Positions 16,080 to 25,634 of a DNA stretch of 29,720 bases are shown here, one piece after another. The DNA comes from UBA9647 sp049522195 (GTDB lineage Bacteria > Bacteroidota > Ignavibacteria > UBA10030): assembly GCA_049522195.1 (NCBI GenBank), contig JBEKOB010000049.1:1-29720 (forward strand), given 5' to 3'. Within the stretch, counting starts at the first letter, position 1. Each line of letters opens with the position of its first letter. The notes under the pieces were generated by a model. The model saw nothing but the letters and a program-made list of their open reading frames with translations, was not told the origin of the DNA and did not search any database. The position numbers and the translations under genes are program-made.

Positions 16080-17687
16080 TCAGGGCCGCAGGGCCGCTGG
16101 TGCAACGGCCCCCGTTCTGAACCATTCGAAATCGACATAGCCCCCCAGGGCGTTTGTGGCATAGTTAAAGAGACAAAACTTGTTACCAGTAAAGATTCTC
16201 AAATTGAATCTCATGTGCAATGTATTTCCGATCGGAGTGAATGACTGGTCGTCCAGGCTGTACGAAAACGATGCAGTACCAGAACCAGGCGCTGCCTCTC
16301 CGCCGTACAGCGGAGCGGCACCTGAACCGTGAATCGCGCTTGCGCGCAGATAGATAGTTGTTCCATCTACATTGGAGGAATCGATGGTCTTCCCGTTGCT
16401 AACCATGATGATGTAGCACTTTCCGTTCGATTTCTTTATTCCTATGAAGGCGTACGGATCCTGAAATACTGCCAAGCCTGCGATGTCGCCTTCGTTCATA
16501 TTGCCTAATTCCATCTTCGTCGTGGCAGTACTCGCGAGCGCATCGGAATAGTAGGCGACCGTTCGCTGAGTAAGCGTATTACGGGCTTTTGGCAAACTGT
16601 CCACGACCTTGGCGGTTCTGAGTCTCAAATAGCCCGGGCGTTCAGTGAGCGACCATTTCGCCGGATCCGGATTATGGTTCCATCCCCATTGCATCCCCAG
16701 CTCGGGACGATCGAATTCATCCGACGTAGGGAGTGTCGTCATCGGATATTCTCTCCCCACGTTTGGCTTTTTGAATGTGACGACAGCTTTGCCATGCACA
16801 CCCACCATCGGCCAGCCATTCTCCCACGTCACCGGCTGCAGGGACGGGAAACGACCGAACGGTCCGTTGTCGACAAAGAGCATAGTCCACCATTCTCCGG
16901 TCTGCGTCTGTATCAATGCGCCCTGATGTATCCCGAAGTTGACGCCGTACGTTGTGTCCCGAATGACAACCTTCTGTTCGTACGGCCCGTAGATGTTCTT
17001 CGAGCGCAGCGCTACCTGGAATCCGTCGAGACCGCCGTACGTGCTGTACAAATAGTAGTAGTCGTTGATCCTGTAAACGTGGGTGCCCTCCAGCCCGCGG
17101 CGAATGTCGCCCGTGTAGATCAATGAGTCCTTTCCTTTTGCGGCGAAATTCTCGTCGAGTTCCGTCATGTAGATCTTGCTGTATCCATGCGCTACATAGA
17201 TTCTTCCATCATCGTCGAAGAACAGTCCTGGATCATAGAATCCTCTGGGCAGCCTCTTGACTTGCCACGGGCCTTCGGGTCTGTCTGCGGTGCACAGGAA
17301 GCCACCTTCATCGAGCGTAATGAACAAGAGATAGAACTTCCCATTGTTGTACTTCAAGCTCGTCGCCCACTGTCCGTGACCGTACCTGTGACCACCCTCC
17401 AGATTGTAGCTAGGATGGAAATCAAACCGCTGGACGGCATTGCAGCAATACTGCCAGTTTATGAGGTCGTAGGACTTAAGGATAGGAACACCTGGGAACG
17501 TGAACATCGTCGTGTTGACCATGTAGTAAGTAGAATCCACCCGAATGACATCCGGATCCGGGAAGTCGGCCGCTATCACGGGATTTGTAAATGTTCCATC
17601 GCCGTTGTCGCTTTGCATTTTCTGGGCTAAAACACTCGATGGCACCAGAAGCATCAAAAGCATCGTGGCAGCAATACTTCTCTTCAT
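16080..17687 (-). CDS. GH43 beta-xylosidase/alpha-L-arabinofuranosidase
   Basis: A 535-residue exported enzyme: signal peptide to VLAQ (residue 22), then a five-bladed propeller of family GH43 (about 30-320). Asp44 in DFPDPDVIRV should be the catalytic base, Asp152 in FYDPGLFFDDDG the pKa modulator and Glu200 in LEGTHVYRI the acid. The last 200 residues form the C-terminal beta-sandwich that GH43 beta-xylosidases use to shape the pocket (from about 335: DEFDRPELGMQWGWNH). It has no T9SS tail, so a periplasmic site acting on xylo-oligosaccharides is likely. ATG 17687 has AAGGA upstream. It stands between GH127 (100 bp upstream) and GH10 (74 bp downstream) in the same direction. Xylosidase versus arabinofuranosidase activity cannot be separated from sequence. 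Confidence 0.92.
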   Translation of the reverse strand: MKRSIAATMLLMLLVPSSVLAQKMQSDNGDGTFTNPVIAADFPDPDVIRVDSTYYMVNTTMFTFPGVPILKSYDLINWQYCCNAVQRFDFHPSYNLEGGHRYGHGQWATSLKYNNGKFYLLFITLDEGGFLCTADRPEGPWQVKRLPRGFYDPGLFFDDDGRIYVAHGYSKIYMTELDENFAAKGKDSLIYTGDIRRGLEGTHVYRINDYYYLYSTYGGLDGFQVALRSKNIYGPYEQKVVIRDTTYGVNFGIHQGALIQTQTGEWWTMLFVDNGPFGRFPSLQPVTWENGWPMVGVHGKAVVTFKKPNVGREYPMTTLPTSDEFDRPELGMQWGWNHNPDPAKWSLTERPGYLRLRTAKVVDSLPKARNTLTQRTVAYYSDALASTATTKMELGNMNEGDIAGLAVFQDPYAFIGIKKSNGKCYIIMVSNGKTIDSSNVDGTTIYLRASAIHGSGAAPLYGGEAAPGSGTASFSYSLDDQSFTPIGNTLHMRFNLRIFTGNKFCLFNYATNALGGYVDFEWFRTGAVAPAALRP

Positions 17688-17786
17688 AGTCGATCCTTGA
17701 GTATTCAGATTGAATTTTGGAGATGTGGCCGAACGAGGTTCACTCTCAAGAGCGCATTGCTACGTTTCATATTCTCCCTACAGCCT

Positions 17787-20180
17787 TTACCTAGTGCCCC
17801 TCGTTTTCACCAAACGGAGATAATACACTGCGCCTGCCGCGTTACCCGGAAGTGCCTGAAATTTCACCCTGATGTGATCTTTCCCTTTGACCATGGGATT
17901 CGGAATCTCGTATTCGACGTCCTGGAACTTTGACTGATACCATCGTCCAGTATTATCCTCCGTGAGCAATCGCACATCATCAAGAAAGATGTCGAATTTC
18001 CTGCTCCCCCATTCATATCCCCAGTACCGCACTCTCAGTGACAGATTCGTTTCACCGTTCGTCGCCAGGTTGTAGCTGAAATACCCCCCGTTGCTCGCAT
18101 CCCGCCAGAATTCATCGAGATTCGTGCCTGTCTGTGACTGCGAGCTTTGCATTGCATGATCAGCTTCCGGCTGCTGTTCCCCCGTTGCTACAAAATCTAC
18201 TGTGCGTTGTTGGAGCTCCAGCTTCTGTTCTTCTACGGCTGCGATGGAGTCCAAATAAGATCGATACTGTGTACTCGTGAGAGCCATCCAATACATCATG
18301 TAGCGAGCATCATGAATTTGATAGAATGGCTCGAACACAACGTTGATGGGATTCACCATCTTCAATCCGGGAGCAGCGAAGGTCAGTGGCGATCCCTGCA
18401 ACGGCGCAAGTTCATCAGTAATTCTGGAAAGATCATCCTGAATGATCACAGGAGCTTTGTCGACAGGAAGCCGCTTGCCGCTTGCGATATGTCCCCATCT
18501 GCTACCGTCTGCGATCAAACCAGCAAGATCTTCCGTACCCGTCTTCGCCCCGAGCAGAATCGGTCCATGCATGAATGCAATGTAGGCAGGCCGATAGGGA
18601 AGATGCTCGACGGTGATTCTCATGGGGAGAGACACCTGCACCGTATCCCCGGCTTTCCACATCCGGTGCACTGCAACATAAGAAGACGGATGAGACACAA
18701 TTGGTTCACTTTTACCATCAATGAGAATTCTCAGCATCCCATCCCCGACCCAGGAGGGATAACGGATCATGAGTGTAAAGCGTTCGGATCCTTTGGTCAC
18801 AATGATCCGAGTGAACTCTTCAGAGGGGAAGGTGGTCTCCTGTTTGATTTGCACTCCCTTTTCTCTCCAATTCAGTTCCGAGGCAACGAAGAGGTTGACA
18901 AAGAGAGAATCGCGACGGTGCGTGTAGATGAACTGATTATACTTCCCGTGGTTTTCCATCCCCGAGCCCACGCAGCACCACATCGCTTCATTTGGCGCAG
19001 AATACACACGGTAGTGACGGGGACGAGCAGGCGTGAAGTACACATAGCCGCCATGGACCGGATGTTGCGTTGATAGGATATGATTGTACAATGTCCGCTC
19101 GTAATAGTCTGCGTACCTCGCCGATGGGTCGATTCTGAACAGATCTTCTGTCAACTTGAGCATGTTGTACGAGTTACACGACTCTGGCCCTTCAACATCA
19201 TGAATGTAATCGTCGCACGCAGATATGCTCGGGAAATGTTCTCTTCGGCTGTTTCCCCCGAACGCGAGGGTTCGGTTTGCAGTCACATCTTCCCAGAAGA
19301 ACCTGCCGGCTCTGGCGTAGTGGTCGTCGCGAGTCAGCTCCCCGATCCGCTCGAATCCCGTCATTTTCGGGATTTGGGTGTTCGCATGTTTGTTGTCGAG
19401 ATTATCATTGCCCGCCGCCATCGCATCGAGCATGATTCTATGGGAGAATCGCCGTGCGGCTGTGAGATACTTCTCATTGCCCGTCATTTGGTAGGCATCA
19501 GCAAGGATTTCTGCGATTCCTCCATGCTCGGTGTCGAGCATTGATTGCATTTGAGCGTCAGACAATGAGGAGGTGATGCTGATGGCCCAGTCGCAGAATC
19601 CAAGGAAGAGATTTCTTGCATCTTCGTTCCCGGTGTAGTTCCACGCATCTCTTAGTCCGGCATACATCTTATGCAGGTTGTACCATGGCACCCACGCTGC
19701 ACGGTACGCTGTGAAGTCACCTGACTTCAGCGTGGACCAGATTGCCGTGCTCCCCGGAACTCCTCCGACATAGCCGGTTCCCCAATCCGGATTGTGCACG
19801 GCATTCGCGTCACAGCATGCCTTGAGTTCCGATAGCATGTATTCCAGCCGTTGCCCGCAATCGCGGTTGTGAGTTGCAGAGTAGTTCATGGCCATCGCTG
19901 ACAAATAGTGCCCGGCAATGTGCCCGTCGAGCCCATCCCAGTTTGCAAAGCTTGCACCTTTTGGTGTCAAGCCGGCTTCTTTTCGATAAGGGGCCAGCAA
20001 TCGATCGACATCATACTTCAAGAGGACCTTAACATTCAAATCACGGGCACGCTTGAATGGCCCATCCAGCAAAGTGACATCACCCAGCGGAAAAGTGTTC
20101 TGGTAGAGTCTCTCCTGGGCAAGAACACTGCCGGAAAGAAGGAGGGCACATACGATGGAGATGACTAGGGATTTGTTCAT
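17787..20180 (-). CDS. GH127-type beta-L-arabinofuranosidase (DUF1680 family)
   Basis: A 797-residue exported enzyme that removes beta-L-arabinofuranose units. Signal peptide to VLAQ (residue 22), then the (alpha/alpha)6 barrel of the DUF1680 family (opening PLGDVTLLDGPFKRARDLN). The zinc/cysteine site is visible: Glu333 and Cys335 in EGPESCNSYNM, and Cys402-Cys403 in MWCCVGSGMENH, where the second cysteine is the nucleophile. Beta-sandwich domains follow the barrel (about 450-797), including a C-terminal region of the DUF4986/DUF6805 kind. GH146 is a close relative and cannot be excluded. ATG 20180 opens the signal peptide but lacks a Shine-Dalgarno sequence; a TTG 45 bases upstream is in frame. 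A short ORF with a perfect ribosome site ends 34 bases before ATG 20180, so translational coupling is possible. Confidence 0.92.
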   Translation of the reverse strand: MNKSLVISIVCALLLSGSVLAQERLYQNTFPLGDVTLLDGPFKRARDLNVKVLLKYDVDRLLAPYRKEAGLTPKGASFANWDGLDGHIAGHYLSAMAMNYSATHNRDCGQRLEYMLSELKACCDANAVHNPDWGTGYVGGVPGSTAIWSTLKSGDFTAYRAAWVPWYNLHKMYAGLRDAWNYTGNEDARNLFLGFCDWAISITSSLSDAQMQSMLDTEHGGIAEILADAYQMTGNEKYLTAARRFSHRIMLDAMAAGNDNLDNKHANTQIPKMTGFERIGELTRDDHYARAGRFFWEDVTANRTLAFGGNSRREHFPSISACDDYIHDVEGPESCNSYNMLKLTEDLFRIDPSARYADYYERTLYNHILSTQHPVHGGYVYFTPARPRHYRVYSAPNEAMWCCVGSGMENHGKYNQFIYTHRRDSLFVNLFVASELNWREKGVQIKQETTFPSEEFTRIIVTKGSERFTLMIRYPSWVGDGMLRILIDGKSEPIVSHPSSYVAVHRMWKAGDTVQVSLPMRITVEHLPYRPAYIAFMHGPILLGAKTGTEDLAGLIADGSRWGHIASGKRLPVDKAPVIIQDDLSRITDELAPLQGSPLTFAAPGLKMVNPINVVFEPFYQIHDARYMMYWMALTSTQYRSYLDSIAAVEEQKLELQQRTVDFVATGEQQPEADHAMQSSQSQTGTNLDEFWRDASNGGYFSYNLATNGETNLSLRVRYWGYEWGSRKFDIFLDDVRLLTEDNTGRWYQSKFQDVEYEIPNPMVKGKDHIRVKFQALPGNAAGAVYYLRLVKTRGTR

Positions 20181-20214
20181 ATCACGCTTTGCACATTTTG
20201 ATCTATCTGTCGTG

Positions 20215-20259
20215 CTATAGTACAAGGAACGCGGAAAGAAAGAATAGTCGGTGCTTCAT
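20215..20259 (-). CDS. 14-residue leader ORF with strong ribosome site
   Basis: ATG 20259 is preceded by GGAGGAGCT, the best ribosome site in this part of the window, and encodes MKHRLFFLSAFLVL before TAG at 20215. The product looks like the first half of a signal peptide. The SD-less GH127 start lies 34 bases on. It could be a translated leader that feeds ribosomes to GH127, or the beginning of a gene lost by deletion. No homology can be claimed. Confidence 0.35.
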   Translation of the reverse strand: MKHRLFFLSAFLVL

Positions 20260-20345
20260 AGCTCCTCCGTGAATCATTAGTCGATACAAGAACCAATGCA
20301 AATCGGCGAGATGTTTAGCTAGAAGCAATCGCCTGCAACTACAGC

Positions 20346-21494
20346 CTAGTACTCCACACTCTGTTCTGTCCATGTCGGCGCCTTAATACGAAACATCCCA
20401 TCTCTAAAAAGGACTGGCTCGATACCTAGCTGAGGCATCTTCTCCCAAGGCTGGAGATCAGGGTAGTATGGATACGAACGCTTTTCATACATCAGGTAGT
20501 GGCACGAAGACCAGAGCTTTCCATCCGGACCTTCGAACAGCCCATTATGTCCCGTTTCGCAATAGGGATCTTCTGTATCCTGATATTTCAAATCCGCGTA
20601 TCCGCCGCTGACGGCAAGCTCGGGGCGATAGCCCTTCTTTCGCGTGCCAAAGATCGGCTCACGCGAAGCCAGCTCCCACGGGCCCAGTGGGGATTTGGAT
20701 TTCAGGAGACCGACCTCGTAGCCGCGAGTCCATGTCGAAAAGAACATGAAGTACGTGCCTTCTTTCTTTGTCACAAACGGGCCTTCGATACCTCCCACCA
20801 TCCACTCCGGATAGCCCGGCTCTTTCTTGTCAAGGAATTTCTGAATCTTGCCGACGATTTTGCCGGAAGGCAGATCCATCTTCGCCTGGAAGAGTCCATT
20901 GCCGCTGCAGTAGAGATATGTCTGCCCATCTTCATCCTCGAAGAGCGTCGCATCATTGTTATATTGGAGTGTCAACGGACCGTTGACCAGTTTGTATGGA
21001 CCGGTCACCTGATCGGACACAAACAACCAGATGCTGTGGGTCTTCATCCCTTTCGGATCTTCCGTGGTGACTTTGCCGCTGTTCACTGTGAGCCAGTACT
21101 TGTTCTTTATGTAATGAATTTCAGGCGCCCAGAACCTGCCGTTATAGGGACAATCGGGCGCAAGTTCGCTCGCATCGATGAGCCATGAATGATGCCGCCA
21201 GTGAATCAGGTCGTCCGAGACCAACAAACGGACACCTGGATTGGGCCCCGTCCAGACAGGGTTCGATGTCCCAGTACAATACCACTCTCTGCCGACCTTG
21301 ATGATGCAATGATCGCGCATCGAAAGAGAGGTGTCACGTGTGATCGGATTCGTATAGCGGAAAACATGGGATGCCACAATCGCTGAGTCCGCTCCCGCGT
21401 TCACGCCTCCCTGTGCAAAGCAAAACGATGGCAATGCGAACAAGCACCAGAAGAAGTATAAACGACTAACCTTACATGAATTCGTTCGGGCCAT
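20346..21494 (-). CDS. GH43-family arabinan/xylan-acting glycosidase
   Basis: A 382-residue exported single-domain beta-propeller. Signal peptide to about residue 28 (SFCFAQ). The probable catalytic trio is Asp61 in SMRDHCIIKVG, Asp181 in NNDATLFEDEDGQTYLY and Glu237 in GGIEGPFVTKK; GHNGLF (about 317-322) supplies the conserved histidine that faces the central ion in many members. There is no accessory sandwich, unlike the other GH43 here, so the two belong to different subfamilies and probably split the work on arabinose or xylose side chains. It starts 8 bp after the DUF1593 stop, with a moderate AAAGAGA ribosome site, so the two are co-transcribed. Substrate is uncertain. Confidence 0.88.
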   Translation of the reverse strand: MARTNSCKVSRLYFFWCLFALPSFCFAQGGVNAGADSAIVASHVFRYTNPITRDTSLSMRDHCIIKVGREWYCTGTSNPVWTGPNPGVRLLVSDDLIHWRHHSWLIDASELAPDCPYNGRFWAPEIHYIKNKYWLTVNSGKVTTEDPKGMKTHSIWLFVSDQVTGPYKLVNGPLTLQYNNDATLFEDEDGQTYLYCSGNGLFQAKMDLPSGKIVGKIQKFLDKKEPGYPEWMVGGIEGPFVTKKEGTYFMFFSTWTRGYEVGLLKSKSPLGPWELASREPIFGTRKKGYRPELAVSGGYADLKYQDTEDPYCETGHNGLFEGPDGKLWSSCHYLMYEKRSYPYYPDLQPWEKMPQLGIEPVLFRDGMFRIKAPTWTEQSVEY

Positions 21495-21502
21495 GAGTCT
21501 CT

Positions 21503-22940
21503 TTATCTTGGTACTATAGTTACTATGACGCGCTCGTATCGTGTCAGCGGAGGTTTGCCTTTGTCGGTGAGTTTCAATATGAAATGAACCGTTTCCTTCT
21601 TAGCGACCTCAGGTGCGGTCACGAAGAGCCTCCATAAATTCGACGCCCCGTTGATAGTTACCATTTTCTTGTACGAACCGGCTTCCGGATATTGAAACCA
21701 TATAAAGCTGAGATTGTCGCCATCCGGATCAGTCGAGCCGCTGGCATCCAGACAAAACATTTCGCCGGATTTCACTGTAATCTTTTCCGGGTGAGCCAGG
21801 ACAGGAACTGGAGGATGATTCGCCGCCGCATACGACTTTGTGCACCAACCCATCCGCGCGGCGAAATCATTCTGGAAGTCATCTCGCCAGCGCCAGAGCG
21901 TCACTTTGTTTCCGTCGAACGATGTTGTATCGGCCTGAAGCGAACGTCCATAATCGTTCTGGATGAGAGGTGAATAGTGATCTGAAGCATTCGTCCATAT
22001 TGCTCGCGGCTCGGGTTCTACCGGCACTCCTCCGGTGAACCCCGCTGTGTCCATCGATAAATACTCGGGTCGATACAACTCGTAGCGCCCGCCCCAACCT
22101 CCCCAGTCCGGATGTTCAGGATCGCTCAACCCAGTGGGAATCAACGACAGCCAGGATGGAGTATCTCCTTCCATGCCGTAGGCAACATCAGGATAGACCG
22201 CGCCGAGCGGGCCATGGCCCTGCTGAATGTTCTGCGCCAGCCACCAATTGCTTATCGTCTCATTGCTGATGCCCGGGAAGCACTGATTGATGGCAATCCA
22301 TGTTGCGCTCCCGTAGCCGCCCGGGCTTACGATGTAGAATAGATCGGGAAAGTTCTTCCTCATCCAGATGCTGCTGTCATCCTGATCGGAAATGGTATAG
22401 ACTCTGACTTTCTTGATCAGGCGCGAAGCCTCGGTTTCCAGTTTGGTCTTTTTGATCTTGTAGAGTGCCTGTGCGAGAGTATTTGGTCCCCCCCAGACAC
22501 ACACCCACAACGGACGTTCATCCTTTTCTTCGAGGACTTGTATGATCCACTCTGAACCTTTCGAATCTTTCCCTTCACCGACTCCCCGCATTCCATACTC
22601 CGGAATGCCCTCCTTCACGAGTTTCAGAAACGCATCAGCAGAGGGAAATCCTGCTTCGTGTTTCAACAAGTTCGCCTGTACCTCGCCATACGCTTGAATC
22701 ACTCTCCGAATTGATTCAGGATGGATGTTCCTTTTCTGGTGGACAGATGTTGTCGCGATGATCCCCCTGATGTCGATGACATTGGAGTAGAGCATCAGGC
22801 GGACCATGGATTCCGTATCGTCTGGATCAGCTTCGATGTCTGTCAGGATGATCGCCCGTTGCTTGTGCTGTTCCTGTGCCGCGAGAAACTTTGCACAAGA
22901 CGACCGACAGCAGGAAGATCAAGATAAGGAGCTTCTTCAT
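21503..22940 (-). CDS. DUF1593 (Sde182-like, nucleoside-hydrolase-fold) protein with frameshifted signal peptide
   Basis: The intact frame (from ATG 22807, 434 residues) begins inside the domain. The preceding codons in that frame read RAIILTDIEADPDDTESMVR, the conserved DUF1593 opening with its Asp-rich, nucleoside-hydrolase-like motif. No ATG, GTG or TTG is available upstream in that frame. Instead ATG 22940 opens MKKLLILIFLLSVVL in another frame, and the two frames join cleanly near 22895 to give a good signal peptide ending FLAAQEQ. One extra base there (or two missing) explains everything. The domain continues with WVCVWGGPNTLAQAL and GGYGSATWIAINQCFPG, and ends with an Ig-like/cellulose-binding C-terminal part (about 345-434, DASGSTDPDGDNLSF). 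Family members have been linked to cellulose binding in Saccharophagus, but their reaction is not established. This is either a recent pseudogene or a sequencing error. Confidence 0.8.
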
Positions 22941-23052
22941 ATGAGTGTCCGCATTGATTGCTTCAATGATAGCTCGAAGAACAACCTATCTGGGGCAAAA
23001 TTCCATTCACCGTGCGCACTCCCGTTGCTACGTAGAGCCTGAGACACGCTGA

Positions 23053-25458
23053 TCACTTTACTTCTTCAAAGACCATCTTGTCGATGTTGAAGAAGTCACC
23101 ATCAGCGACAAGCTTCAGTACATGTTGGCCAGCATCGAGCTTCAAGTTCTTTTTCACAACTACCCAGGTTTGAAATCCTCCAGTATTCGGAATCGCAAAG
23201 ACTCCTGTTTTGTCTGTATCATCACACTCGAGATGAATCTTTCCACTGTCGTAGGCCGAGGCACAATAGACTGAGACCTGATACATGGCTGACTTGCTCA
23301 CAGTGACTGTATATGCCATCCATTCTCCGGCGTGAATCCATCCCACATTGTATCCACCCGCAGAGCATTTTTCGATGTCGACACCTTCGCTGAGGCGATA
23401 TTGTCCACCCTCGTTGATTTCGTCCCTGTCATAATAGGCCTCGCCCGGGCAACCGGTATCGAAGTCTTCGGCTTCAACGGTCCCTGGAATCATATGAGGC
23501 TTGAACGCTTCTTGTTTCATCTCGCAGACTTCCATGAGTTTCCAGCCACAAGACAAACCGTCCTTCGAATTGATCACTCCCGCCCGGGTCCCTTCCGCGA
23601 TTGTCGCGTTCACAGACAACATGCTCCCGGGAAATAGTTTGTTTGAGATTCTGAGCAGGCCACCCTGCACGTTTTCGATCTTCCACAATTGGTTATCTTT
23701 CCCGGAGAAATCCGAGATCGCCAGATCATGGCTTGAAGCGTTGCACTCGATTGCCTTCTTTTTGTATTCACGGTTCAAAATCAGATAGACGCCTTTCCCT
23801 GCTGGCTCCAGCTTCCATTGGTTAGCGACTTCTTTTCTTCTACCCGTCAATCTCAAATCAGAACCAAGCACCAGACTGCCCATGTTGTCGCCAGGAACGA
23901 GGCGATAGTACGCAGAGCAGTTGAGGTCGGCATAGTTGTCGAGTGGTGGAATCTTGCCGTCGAAACTGAGTTTCAGAACATAGGCCAGTTCATCGAAGGA
24001 GTGTCCGGGCAATTTCACAACGAGCGCCTCTGCGTCTTGCTTGAACGACAGCGGCAGGTATTTTCCCGCTTCGCCGGCAATCAAACTGAGAGATTTCAGA
24101 TGTTTGAGATCGATTCTGTCAGAAGACAACGATGTCAGTTTGATTTCTTTCTGCCCATTTTCCCAACCCAGCAGAATTGCGTACAACGTGGTATTGTTCT
24201 TTGACCGGGTGTACCGGACATCTTTTGCTGTTCCTTCAGCAGGGGCTGTAAAGACGCCGAACGCAGCGCCCATTTTCGTCGGGCCCTCGCCGTATCTTTC
24301 CCAGGCTCGCGTTGCATACACCGCTTCGCCGTACTTCTTCAGCCATGCACCCATCGCATGCAACACGTCCTTTTGTTCCTGAGGGATCGTACCGTCAGAT
24401 TTTGGAGAAATGTTCAGGAGGAGATTTCCGTTCTTGCTTATCCTATCCAGGAGACCATGGAGAATCTGCTTCTTGGAGTAGTACCCGATTCCCTCAGTGT
24501 AGCACCAGCTTGAAGAGCTGATGGCATCATCGGTGAGCCAGTAGTTATCTGTGATATCGGCGGGACCTCCGCGCTCGTAGTCCAGCACAGCACATTTCTT
24601 ATTCAGTCCATCTTTAAATGTCGCCACGACTTCCTTGTTCCATTCAACTGCTTTGTTGTAGTAGTAGGCAAGGAAGCTTAGACGAGCGGGCTCTGAAATA
24701 GCCTGCAAGTTGAAATCCTGCCAAAGAATGTCGGGTTTGTAGTTGTCGATGATTTCTTTGTGCTTGCTTAGCCAGAACGCCTCATTTTTTTCTCTTCCCT
24801 GCTGTCCATAGAGCATTTGAAGCTTTGGATCGTTGGTTTGAGGAACGACGTCGTAGTATCCGGTAATATTATATGCATGATGCATAGAGAGGATTATCTT
24901 CATGTTCTTTTTGCGGATTGCATCCGTCAGCAGTCCCACCAGATCAAGTTTCGGTCCCGTATCTTTTGCGTTCCAGGGATTGACCTTGCTTGCCCACATC
25001 GAGAAGCCATCGTGGTGCTCAGCCACCGGACCGGCGAATTTGGCTCCTGCATCCGCAAAGAGTTGTGCCCATTCGTCGGGGTCGAATTTGCCCCCTTCTG
25101 ATTTGAGCCTCGGTGCAAACTGCACAAGACGCCCTTGTTTGTCCTTCGCTCCTGTGAAGAAGTTGCTGTACGGCCACTCCGACGCATCCCCGTAGACCTC
25201 CGTATGGTGTTTGTTTTCCGGCGACCCTTTGATGTACATGCTGCGGGGATACCATTCATTGCCAAATGCCGGAACGGTGTACACCCCCCAATGGAAATAG
25301 ATGCCGAACTTGGCATCCTTGAACCACTCGGGGGCAGGATTGGACTTCTCTAGCGAAGCAAAACTGGGCAGAAAATCCGGCCTTTGAGATTGAGCTGAGA
25401 TTCTGCCGGCCATTCCTGTCGTGACCAGGGAAAGAAACAGTGCAGTTATACGTCTCAT
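23053..25458 (-). CDS. GH29 alpha-L-fucosidase with RICIN and CBM6 domains
   Basis: An 801-residue exported retaining fucosidase. Signal peptide to RISAQ (residue 23). The catalytic barrel (about 30-375) has PEWFKDAKFGIYFHWGVYTV, AEHHDGFSMW (147-156) and the probable nucleophile Asp248 in PDILWQDFN; NGNLLLNISPKSDGTI is also typical. A beta-sandwich follows (about 380-500), then a ricin-type trefoil (about 520-645, with repeated QLW/QWKL strands such as KDNQLWKIEN) and a CBM6 module (about 655-801, GTVEAEDFDTG ... FNIDKMVFEEV). There is no T9SS tail. ATG 25458 has AAAAGGG upstream. Alpha-1,2-fucose on xyloglucan side chains is the likely target, because an alpha-xylosidase gene is close by; fucosylated pectin (rhamnogalacturonan II) is an alternative. 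Confidence 0.94.
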   Translation of the reverse strand: MRRITALFLSLVTTGMAGRISAQSQRPDFLPSFASLEKSNPAPEWFKDAKFGIYFHWGVYTVPAFGNEWYPRSMYIKGSPENKHHTEVYGDASEWPYSNFFTGAKDKQGRLVQFAPRLKSEGGKFDPDEWAQLFADAGAKFAGPVAEHHDGFSMWASKVNPWNAKDTGPKLDLVGLLTDAIRKKNMKIILSMHHAYNITGYYDVVPQTNDPKLQMLYGQQGREKNEAFWLSKHKEIIDNYKPDILWQDFNLQAISEPARLSFLAYYYNKAVEWNKEVVATFKDGLNKKCAVLDYERGGPADITDNYWLTDDAISSSSWCYTEGIGYYSKKQILHGLLDRISKNGNLLLNISPKSDGTIPQEQKDVLHAMGAWLKKYGEAVYATRAWERYGEGPTKMGAAFGVFTAPAEGTAKDVRYTRSKNNTTLYAILLGWENGQKEIKLTSLSSDRIDLKHLKSLSLIAGEAGKYLPLSFKQDAEALVVKLPGHSFDELAYVLKLSFDGKIPPLDNYADLNCSAYYRLVPGDNMGSLVLGSDLRLTGRRKEVANQWKLEPAGKGVYLILNREYKKKAIECNASSHDLAISDFSGKDNQLWKIENVQGGLLRISNKLFPGSMLSVNATIAEGTRAGVINSKDGLSCGWKLMEVCEMKQEAFKPHMIPGTVEAEDFDTGCPGEAYYDRDEINEGGQYRLSEGVDIEKCSAGGYNVGWIHAGEWMAYTVTVSKSAMYQVSVYCASAYDSGKIHLECDDTDKTGVFAIPNTGGFQTWVVVKKNLKLDAGQHVLKLVADGDFFNIDKMVFEEVK

Positions 25459-25634
25459 AACTGTCTACCCTTTTCAAAATTGATGAAGCAAGTTACACGG
25501 AGTATGTGTGCCAAGAATCAGACCAGATGGTTTCGGTTTCAATTGGAACATTGCGGGTAACATCAGTTCAGGATTCGATCACTCTTGAATTATCCTTTGA
25601 TCCAGTTCTGGTCTTGTCTCACTTGTTGATGACA

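Noticed and set aside
16006..16125. N-terminal extension of the GH10 xylanase to 16125
   Set aside because: It overlaps the GH43 stop and precedes a complete signal peptide that has GGAGGAGGAT before its own ATG.
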